In this document: positions 55,901 through 64,000 of the stretch, one piece after another | Layout: every line of letters begins with the position of its first letter | How positions within the stretch are numbered: position 1 is the first letter of the stretch | Assembly (NCBI RefSeq): GCF_010093535.1 | Contig: NW_022985179.1 | Location: forward strand, 252,395-316,394 | From: Lindgomyces ingoldianus | Taxonomy: Eukaryota; Ascomycota; Dothideomycetes; Pleosporales; Lindgomycetaceae | Direction of reading: 5' to 3' | Length of the DNA stretch: 64,000 bases | Program-made: the position numbers and the translations under genes | Notes under the pieces: model-generated | What the model saw: the letters and a program-made list of their open reading frames with translations, nothing else | Database searches by the model: none | Told to the model about the DNA's origin: nothing

Positions 55901-58837
55901 AATAAGGATGTAGAATAGGTTAGAATCTTTAAAATCTAAGAAAAAGGCAGTATCCCTATTAAATATAAGGACTACAGGGACATGTTTAAGACACCTGCTA
56001 ATCTAGAAGAATTGCCTCTACATTAACCCTAGGACTATGTAATTAATTTAGTAAAAGACTATAATCTAAAAACCTATAAGCTTTGCCCTTTAACAAGGAT
56101 ATAAAAAGAAGCCCTACAAAAATATGTTAACTAAATGCTAGTATAAGGCTATATTTAGAAAAGTTATAGCCCTGTTGCTTTAGCAGTAGTCTTTATAAAA
56201 AAGAAAACAAAAAGATCTAAGTTTATTAGAACTATAAGACTCTAAATAATAATATAATTTAAGATTAGTTTTTTTTACTAATTATATAAGACATTATAAA
56301 CTAACTAAAAGGAACCTAGTACTTTATAAAGTTTAATATACAAGACAGATTTAATAAAATAAGAATAAAAAAAGGAGATAAGTAGCTTATAGTATTTAGA
56401 ACCTTGTAGGGACTTTATAAACTACTAGTAATGCTGTTTAGCTTAATAAACACCCTAGTAACATTCTAGCAGATTATTAACATAGCTCTTAACTTATACC
56501 TTAATGTCTTTACTCTAGTATACCTAGATAATGTCCTTATCTACTTAAAGGATAGCTTAGAAGACTATATACAGAAAGTATAAAAAGTTCTAAAGAAACT
56601 AAAAAAGTATAGACTCTATTTATAGCTCTTTAAATGTAAATTCTACATTACTAAAACAAAATACTTAGAATTTATAATTAATAGCAAAGAAATAAAAATT
56701 AACTTAGCTAAGATATAAAAGGTACTTAAATAGCTAGAACCTATAATAGTTAAAGAAGTTAAGAGATTCCTTAGACTATTAGGCTATGTTAGACAAATAA
56801 TTAAGGACTACTTAAAGATTACTATACCCCTAATAAACGCTACTACTAAAGAGAGAGTAATAGCAAAGTTTATTTAAACTCTATAAATAAATAAAGCATT
56901 TATAGCGCTAAAACAAGCTATAACAGCTAAACTAGTGCTAAAGATGTACAACCTGCAACTAGATACTAAGATCTACACAGACGCATCCTTAGAAGCTAGC
57001 AGAGCTGCATTTTATTAAAAACAAGAAGACAAGAGATAGCACCCTGTAGTGTACTACTTAGCAAAATTCTTAGGACCTAAAGCTAGCTACAGCATACCTA
57101 ATAAAGAGCTAAAAGCAATACTAAACGCAGTAAGGGTATAAGCTATAGAGCTACACAGAATAGCAAAACCCTTCTACATTATAATAGACTATATAAACTT
57201 AGTTATGTTTTTAACTATAAAGAAACTTTTACTAATGTATGTAAAATAAGTAATAAAGCTTACGTAGTTTAACTGCATTATTAAGCATGTACTAGAAGCA
57301 TAAAACTAGTAGGCTAACACTTTTAGCTAAAAGCTAGATTACTTTAACAGAGAAAAAGAAAAAACTAAGAAATTTACCCTTTTTAAAGAAACTAATAAAA
57401 GATAGCTCTATAATAGGCTTTAGCTTATAAAAGAATTCTACATGCTTATAGCAAATAAATAAAAATAAAAAAAATTTAATCTATAAGTATTATAAATCTC
57501 TAATGTTTAGACATCTAGGTATTAGCACCTTTTAAAAGAAGTTATAGGCTGCTATACTATAACGCATACTAAAAGTAAAGCAACTATGCACTAAGGTACT
57601 TAAGAAATGTAACACTTATAATAAAAACAACTTATAAAAGCATAAGACCTATAGACGCCTTTAACTAATTAAAGCCCTAAAATTACTATAGATAATAATT
57701 ATAATAAACTTTATTACAGAACTTCTTCTATCTAAGAAGCTAGAAATAGAAAGGATGTGTAATATAATTATAGTAGCCTTTAATAAGACTACTAAATATC
57801 TACATACCTAGCTATTAGAAAAAATAATAATAGCTAAAAAGTTTATTTATAAACTTAAACAAAACATTATATTAGTATATAAGTATTCTAAAATTATTAT
57901 CTTTAACTAAGATAAACTATTTACTAGTAGATTCTAAAAAGCAGCTATATAACACCTTAGCATAACATATAAACTATCTACAGTATACTATCTATAGATA
58001 GATAGTTAAACTAAGAGAGTAAACACTAAAGTAAAAAAATACCTAAGAAAGTACGTCTCTTACACCTAGCATAATTAAGCAGAATAGCTTTTTATAGCAC
58101 AGCTAGCTATTAACATAGTAGAATTAGCAATAACAAAGGAAACACTATATAAAGCTAATTTTAGTTATAATTTGTACTTTACGCTATAAGAGAACTAGCT
58201 TATAAACTTTTAAGAATTAATAAACTAGTTATTAAATTTATAAAACATATATAAGAAGTTAGCAATTAAAGCTAGATCTAGTTAGAAAATAATAAAATAA
58301 TACATAAATAAATCCTAATAACTAGGACTAAGAATTTACCTAGAAGACTATGTATACTTTAACACTAAGAACCTTAAGATATCTAGACTCTCTAGAAAGC
58401 TAGCAGAGAAAAAAATAAAACTATATAAAGTCTTATAAACCTAACAGGACAACTATAAGCTTAAGCTTCCCCTGCATATAAAGATACACCTATAGTTTTA
58501 TGTCTCTAAGCTAGAAAAGGCACCTAAAGAGATTCCTCTATTTACATAAAAATAGGAAAATAAAGAAACTAAGTATAAAGTTAAACATATTATTAGTAAT
58601 TAAAAAAATAAAAATAAATTCTTAGTAAAATAAAAAAGGTAGCTTGCTAGCAAAAACACATAAAAACTAGCTAAGAATTTGCAGAACGCGCAGCTATTAG
58701 TACAAAGGTACCTCTAAGCTTATCTAAAAAAAAAACTAGCTAGGTAATAAAGCACTTATATTAAAAAAATAGCTATGTTATTACTAAATAGCAGTAGCCT
58801 TTAAAGACAAGTCCTAGCTAATAAAGGCTGCAAAAGA
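52960..58837 (+). pseudogene. A2 gag-pol relic
   Basis: Same order as A1: knuckle ACLNYKKVEHFC near 54050-54095, protease near 55390-55440, RT catalytic block VYLDNVLIYLKD at ~56515-56550, RNase H IYTDASLEASRAAFY near 56970-57015, integrase with IIINFITELLLS near 57700 (Asp lost) and a strongly mutated LSTVYYL-IDS-TKRVN block near 57970-58020, where all four Gln/Asp-rich codons kept in A1 are changed. Confidence 0.85.
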
Positions 58838-59234
58838 GAATAGCTCTTTACTTTAGCCTTAAGAGCTTTTATCTTGTTTAAGAAAAAAAAGTCCCCTTTT
58901 AAGTACTTTACGCGCTAAGCCTCTAGCAGATCTAGTAATTTTTAGATACAATCCTATTTAGAACACTTTTTACCTCTTACCTTTACTATTTTTTTTAGTA
59001 AATAGACTTGCTTCTAAACCTAAACTAACTATTCTTTAAAAAGCTTGCAATTGCGCGCCTGTAAAGCCTTAGTAGACTAAAAAAGCTTTTTTTCTTTTTC
59101 TCTAAACACTCTTACGCAGCATTAGACATAAAAGTGTTACACTTATTATTTTTTTTACACACTTAACACATTTATCTAATAATAAGGTTAACATATAGAA
59201 TAACCTAGATAATTAGTAAGCGCTGTAGAGTTAT
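58838..59234 (-). pseudogene. Antisense ORF of Gypsy A2
   Basis: Opposite strand to pol, same place as in A1. It keeps LTLLLDKCVKCVKK and, after loss of one A in an A-run, the next Cys; the start is ATA at 59234. The tail has KYL and LNKIKALKAK-type text towards 58850. More decayed than A1; included because of collinearity with A1, A' and D. Confidence 0.6.
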
Positions 59235-59435
59235 ATTTTTATTTAATAAAAAGAATTAAAGCAGAGAGTAGCATAAGGATAACAGGATAAATAAGACTAG
59301 CAAGCTATTTAGTTTAAAAAAGATAGACATTAGAAATGCCTTTTAGTAGGTAGGCGCTTACTTTATAAATAAGCTCTTACTAACGCAGTTGTGTAAGCAG
59401 AGCAGTAAGGACACTGCTAGGGAGAAGGGGCAGCG

Positions 59436-60037
59436 TGTTACAGTCTATAGTTAGACTAGCGTAACTCTACCTGTGGTGCTCCACAATCTAGTCAGGTTAG
59501 AGCAGGGCTTGCTTACAAACTAATTAGAGGACACAGAGGCAGTGCAGCTGCCTATAGTAATAGAGAAGTGTATTATCTAATAGGGAAACAAGACACAGGT
59601 TCTAACAAATCCTAGTAAGCTAAGTAAGTTAAGACAAGTTAGCAGAGCAGCTAACTTAGGGAACTTACTAAACTTGCCTTAGCGCCCTCTGCACATGTAT
59701 ATAGTCCCTATATTAAACAACTTTTAAAAGGTGTGTTTAATGTTTAGTTTATTTTTTACATAGACTAAGTAGCATTTAGCTTTCTAAAGAGCTATAATAC
59801 TATTTGTATATCTTACACTATATATACCTCTAACCCTGTCTAACAGGACTGTTTAACCCTAGCTACTATACTGCTGCACAAAGGGCAAACTACAATCTAG
59901 TCACTCTACCTCTCTCTAGTAGCCTAATAGCCTCTAAGTAGGACTGTACACCCTGCCGTTGGCCTCTAACACCCGTCCTACCCCTCACCTAGGAATATCA
60001 TTGACCTGAGTGCTTCCACGAAGCAAGGATTGTAACA
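59436..60037 (+). repeat. A2 3' LTR
   Basis: 602 bp, TGTTACAGTCTATAG...GGATTGTAACA; inner end mutated, outer ~80 bp intact (GACCTGAGTGCTTCCACGAAG). Confidence 0.92.
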
Positions 60038-61139
60038 CGTACTTCACAGGCAAGTTGCTTACACACCTAAGTTGCTTACTTTTGCTAAGACCCTACTAAA
60101 CTACTCTTCTTACACTAATGCATTCTCTATAACGCTACTTAGATGTGCTAAAAGAATGTTAGATACAGCTTACGCTCTAAGCTTTTAAATAAGACATAAA
60201 ACTCTTAAAGAAATATGCTGCAGCTATATGCAAAGTCCTATAAAAGATAATAAATAACTATAGTACTAGATAATGTTTATAAGCTAATTCTACAGCTAAA
60301 TTATAAAGGCTAGGCAATAAAAAGAAGTTAGTAATTATTAAGACTATACTTAAGCTATATATGTAAGGAATTTCCTCTTAAATAGCATTTATAGCTAATA
60401 TAGCTAATTCTTTGCGCGCTAAGTGTAATCTAGGCTATGTTTATATAAACTAGCCTAGTATGTTTATAATGTATTATTTAAAGCTTAAAGTAAAGTTTTA
60501 AGTGTAAGTATAGTTAAAAGATATTTAGCTAATTATAAAAGCCTATCTTGCTAAAGTTGTACATGTTATTATTCTAGATGCTATACTTAGCTTTAATATT
60601 CTCTATAAGGCTAAACCTACTCTAAATTACCCTAGGACTTTTATAAAAAGCTCTTTTATAGTTATACTTATGCTTAAATGTTACTTTAAGCTTTAAATAA
60701 CGCTTTATAAACATACTAGGCTAGTTTATATAAACATAGCCTAGATTACGCTTAGCGCGTAAAGAATTAGCTATATTAGCTATAAATGCTATCTAAAGGG
60801 AAATTCCTTATGTATATAGCTTAAGTATAGTCTTAATAATCACCTACTTCTTTTTATTACCTAGCCTTTATAATTTAGCTGTAGAATTAGCTTGTAAATG
60901 TTGTCTAGCGCTATAGTTATTTATTATTTTTTATAAAACTTTATACATAGCTGCAGCACATTTCTTTAAGAGTTTTATGTTTTATTTAAAAGCTTAAAGC
61001 GTAAGCTATATCTAATGTTCTTTTAGCATATCTAAGTAGTGTTATTAGAAATGCATTAGTGTAAAAAGAGTAGTTTAGTAGGGTCTTAGTAAAAGTAAGT
61101 AACTTAGGTGTGTAAGCAACTTGCCTGTAAAGTACATTA

Positions 61140-61527
61140 TTTAGTTTTTTTAATATCTTTTTATCTATAAGGCTATATTTAGCAGTAATAGCTTTTACTG
61201 TTATAGTAGTATCTTTATTCTTCTTTTTCTAGAAGTTTAAGTAATTTTAGCAGAAATGTCCTACTTTTTTATAGTTTAGGTAAGCCTTATTTTCTAGCTA
61301 TTTCTATTACTTCTTAGTTAAAGGCGGCCTATTATGTCTAAGAGCTTAGCTTTTCTTTAAGGGGGGGCTTTATATATGCTTTACATAACTAAGGTTTATT
61401 AGTTTTTTATTATATTAAGGGGCTTCTCTTTTTTTTAGAAATAAACTTAGGTTTTTAAAAAGCTTCTTTACACTATTTTTCTCTTTTATGTTTTTTATGC
61501 CTATTATTATAAAGCATTACTTTTATA
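61140..61527 (-). pseudogene. A3 gag fragment with CCHC knuckle
   Basis: Minus-strand counterpart of A1 44780-45000: AYLNYKKVGHFC-NYLN near 61245-61300 and the Arg/Lys-rich stretch before it. It is separated from the rest of A3 gag (62660-63502) by the Fot1-like element. A3 pol should lie to its left but is not in the window, so ~4-5 kb have been lost between here and the C3 junction. Confidence 0.72.
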
Positions 61528-62659
61528 ACGTACCTAACAGGTTGGCCGGCCACACGGGTTAGCCGGCCACTTTTGCTAAGCCCCTACTAAAACCACCCTA
61601 TTCTCTCGCAAAACAGCCTACTTTAGCCCTATATAAAGTAATATAACACAAGATATTATTTAGAGTCTACTTCTACTACTTGCTTACATGTATGTAAGTT
61701 ATGCCTAGTCTAATTACACTGCTTATATTACTTTTAACTTAGCTTACCTTTTTTAGCGCGCACCTGCGTCTTTAGCTTCTTCCTATTACTATGTGCTTTA
61801 AACTCCTTTAGAGCAGTTAGATAAGCTCTATCCTTAACTATTAAAGTTTCTTCTGCCTAAATCTACTTTCTTTTATGCAATTTACATTACATAGTAGCCT
61901 TATTTACTACTTAAAGCTTTATAATCTTATAGCCTACTCTGTTATGTTAATGCTCTAGATAACTATTATTTACTCTCTATTACTTTACTATATTGCCTTT
62001 AGCTGTCCTTATTTTTCTAAAGCTGTAATAACTGCTCTAGTTAATATCTAGCCTATTATAAAGCCTAACTTATTAAAGTTATACCTGTCTTTATCTTAGA
62101 TACTGTACTTAGCTTTTATGTTAGCTACTAGGCAAAACTAGCCCTAGATAACCTCTAGATCCTTATAAAGCGCTCTCTTATAATTATACTTATAATTAAA
62201 CTTTATTATAAACTTAGGGCAGTGCTTAACCTACATACTAGTCTAGTTTAAGCTAACCTAGCCTAGATTGCGCTCTGCAGGCAAGGAATTAGCTATATTA
62301 GCTATAGCTGTAAGCCTAGGGGGAAATCTGTGTGTAATAAGCTTAAGTATGTACTTAATAACTACCTTCTTTTTAAGCTTAGTTAGATTTCTTAATTTAG
62401 GCTAGCATTCTGCTTGTAAAGGCTGTCTAGCGCGTTAATTGCTTAGTGTTGTGTAAAAAACATTATAGATAGCTATAGCGCGTTGTAAAGAGAGTTTTAA
62501 GTCTTATTTAAAAGCCTAAAGAGCAAGCTGTATCTAACGTTCTTTAGAAGATTTAATCTAGTGTTGTTGTTAAGGCATTATATAGATAGGTAGAGTTTAG
62601 TAGGGGCTTGGCAAAAGTGGCCGGCCGACCTGTGTGGCCGGCCAACCTGTTAGGTACGT
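61528..62659 (-). mobile_element. Fot1/pogo-like DNA transposon, internally deleted (subfamily 2), second copy
   Basis: 1132 bp flanked by TA (61526-61527, 62660-62661). Both ends carry two GGCCGGCCAC-type blocks with 17-bp period. Minus-strand frame from ~62580: M-P--QQH-IKSSKER, LALQAFK-DLKLSLQRAIAIYNV, RLTAIANIANSLPAERNLG-VSLN-TSM, YKRALYKDLEVI-G-FCLVANIKAKY, then FNKLGFIIG-ILTRAVITALE. It ends in a knuckle-like C-terminus (QC-----TRHNLHTC). The catalytic middle is deleted. Sister of 14897-16011. Confidence 0.87.
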
Positions 62660-63502
62660 TAATAAAATTTTTAAAAGTAGTTAGCTTTTTATTATAAGTA
62701 AATTTATCTTTTATTATGTCTTTTAAGCTGTTGTAGAACATTTAGTAAAAGGCTTTTTAGTCTGTCTATCTATAGATAGCTAGCTGCTCTCTAAAACATG
62801 CTGCGTAGTATTAGGCTATTTCTTTTCTTTATTTTAGAGCATTTAATTTATTAGCTGTAATTTTTTATTTATTTATAGTTTTATAAATAGCTGTTAGAGC
62901 CTCTTTAAAAGTTTCTACACTACTAAATATTTTTTTAGTCTTAGAATTTAGTATAAAACTATTAGCTCTAAAGTCTATCTAGTTGTCTATGTGTAGTTAG
63001 AACTAGATTATAAGAGGTCTTTCTAAATATAGTTCTATCTAGGATATTATTTCTATATTAGTCTAGAATGCTCCTTTGTTGTATTACATATAAAGGTAGC
63101 ATCTAGTAAAAAAGGGGCAAAGGTCCTTAAGTAATTCTTTAAAAAGCTTTAAAAGGGCTAGTCTTAAAGTCTTTTTAGCTATAATGCTTACTTTCTTAGT
63201 TAAAATATTCTAAAGCTTAGCTAGTTTAACCTGCAGCGCGTGTATCTAGGCAGCAGTATTTAAAGTTATTAGAGAATTTATTAAAAGAGATAGATTACTA
63301 TTATATACTATTTACTATTATAGTTACTTTACTTTTTTATAGAGGTTAGTTAGTTTACTAACTTTATTACTAATCTACTAAAGTTTTTTAATGTTGTTCT
63401 AGATTATATTAATTTACTCTACTAGAACACCTTTACTAACTATTAAAACTCCTGTTAATCTTAATAAGGCTAAGTAAGCTATGTTAGAATTAAGGTTATA
63501 TT
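62660..63502 (-). pseudogene. A3 gag, N-terminal part
   Basis: Minus-strand reading matches A1 43790-44640: near 63060-63200 the blocks CYLYM-YNKGAF and KPFK-L are readable. Ends at the LTR relic at 63503. The 5' LTR of A3 is not in the window. Confidence 0.7.
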
Positions 63503-63672
63503 TGTCAGATATGCGCACCTACTGTCAAGACAGGAGGAACGTTTGACGAAAGCTGCTACATAGTACGAGCAATAAGCTCGAACAGTATGTTGCTGCAAAT
63601 TGCTGCATGTTGCAGCATTTTGCAGCATTTTGCAGCTGGTCGCGCATAGGGCTAGTGCGCGAGGGACTTGGA
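63503..63672 (+). repeat. Truncated copy of the minisatellite LTR
   Basis: Starts TGTCAGATATGCG like 31334 and matches it up to GGATC near 63672, but with four instead of thirteen 10-bp units. It then leaves the homology. Unmutated. Could be a 5' truncated piece or a divergent LTR whose internal part continues to the right. Confidence 0.75.
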
Positions 63673-64000
63673 TCTATTAGTTGCATTAATCGGCGGAATT
63701 TCTTGGCACATCCACATGTTTTCTTCTCCCAACAACATACCCCAAACAAATCACCTAAAGGCCTATATTGCGCCTTAAATTAAGCTAAAATTGTTGTTAT
63801 ATTATAAGATTTTAATTACCTAATTAGGGACAAATATAAAGCTAACTTTTAGTGTTGTAAAAGTCTCTCTTAGGTTATTACGCCCACTGTTGCCATGTTT
63901 TAAGCTTATAGGGTCTCATCTCGCCCACCACCTCACCTTCCCTGTCAAGCGCTGTCAGCGCAGTGTTGTTATAGTAGTTAAGGCCTTTTAGATTAAACTT
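63673..64000. other. Unassigned tail, partly unmutated
   Basis: 63673-63770 and 63885-63960 have normal composition with CG steps; between them the DNA is AT-rich. I see no domain; the minus-strand frame at 63525-63749 crosses the LTR remnant and has a Cys-rich piece (CCWEKKTCGCAKKF) that I cannot assign. Confidence 0.4.

Larger units (their letters stand above)
52334..60037 (+). mobile_element. Full-length Ty3/Gypsy element A2
   Basis: 602-bp LTRs at 52334-52935 and 59436-60037, exact target duplication CGTAC at 52329-52333 and 60038-60042, total 7704 bp. Collinear with A1 along its whole length but with many more C-to-T changes on the sense strand in addition to G-to-A, so it went through more mutation. 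Polypurine tract near 59419-59431. Confidence 0.95.
52328..61137. mobile_element. Palindromic Fot1/pogo-like derivative (subfamily 1), copy 2, split by A2
   Basis: The first six bases ACGTAC lie at 52328-52333; A2 inserted there (target duplication CGTAC), and the rest runs 60043-61137. TA flanks at 52326-52327 and 61138-61139. Arms of ~480 bp (to ~60518, and from ~60645) around a ~130-bp loop. Compared with copy 1 the loop shows the opposite orientation. The left arm reads MHSL-RYLDVLKE--IQLTL-AFK-DIKLLKKYAAAICKVL. Confidence 0.87.

Overview
The window looks like a repeat-dense, AT-rich isochore of a filamentous ascomycete (Pezizomycotina). Three things support this: short GT-AG introns with CTAAC branch sites in the one intact gene, Ty3/Gypsy, Copia, Tc1 and Fot1/pogo-type elements of fungal kind, and pervasive C-to-T / G-to-A decay concentrated at CpA/TpG, as left by repeat-induced point mutation (RIP). 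Almost every transposon reading frame is full of TAA/TAG codons that replace Gln or Trp codons, so they are annotated as pseudogenes. No tRNA, rRNA or CRISPR array was recognised.

Layout, left to right. 1-213: tip of an LTR of Gypsy family A. 214-1720: Copia RT/RNase H relic. 1721-2400: nothing recognised. 2400-4759: minus-strand Gypsy pol relic (G). 4760-27124: nested stack in which a short LTR element (C1) has the big Gypsy D inserted in its right LTR. D in turn contains the chromodomain Gypsy B1 (8027-14603), a deleted Fot1-like element (14897-16011), and Gypsy E (21032-26696) inside D's right LTR. 27125-32260: broken Gypsy A' carrying a second C element, a short unmutated LTR-like scrap, and an unmutated solo LTR with a 10-bp minisatellite. 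32261-33240: Tc1-like transposase relic. 33310-35302: an unmutated island bounded by inverted repeats. It holds one intact three-exon gene (33680-34909, minus, 372 aa) with a probable PD-(D/E)XK-type nuclease fold. 35357-36459: palindromic Fot1-like derivative. 36460-36693: second Tc1 scrap. 36694-63502: minus-strand Gypsy A3, broken up by B2 (37134-51402), which itself holds the full-length Gypsy A1 (43132-50826); then a C LTR, a second palindromic Fot1-like element split by the full-length Gypsy A2 (52334-60037), A3 gag, and a deleted Fot1-like copy. 63503-64000: a truncated second copy of the minisatellite LTR, then mostly unassigned sequence.

Two points stand out. First, four Gypsy copies of related families (A1, A2, A', D) share an antisense ORF, tail-to-tail with pol next to the 3' LTR. 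It encodes a ~120-146 aa protein with the fixed pattern CX2C-X15-CX2C-X6-C followed by a coiled-coil-like tail. Its spacing survives RIP, and nearly all in-frame stops are explained as CAA/CAG to TAA/TAG. Second, the only intact gene lies inside a pair of inverted repeats, like a small mobile cassette. Exact 5-bp target duplications (ATTAT, CGTAG, TCTAC, TTAGT, TGTTT, CGTAC, AACTA) and TA duplications fix the element borders and the insertion order. In every nested LTR element the outermost LTR edges escape RIP while the inner edges are mutated.
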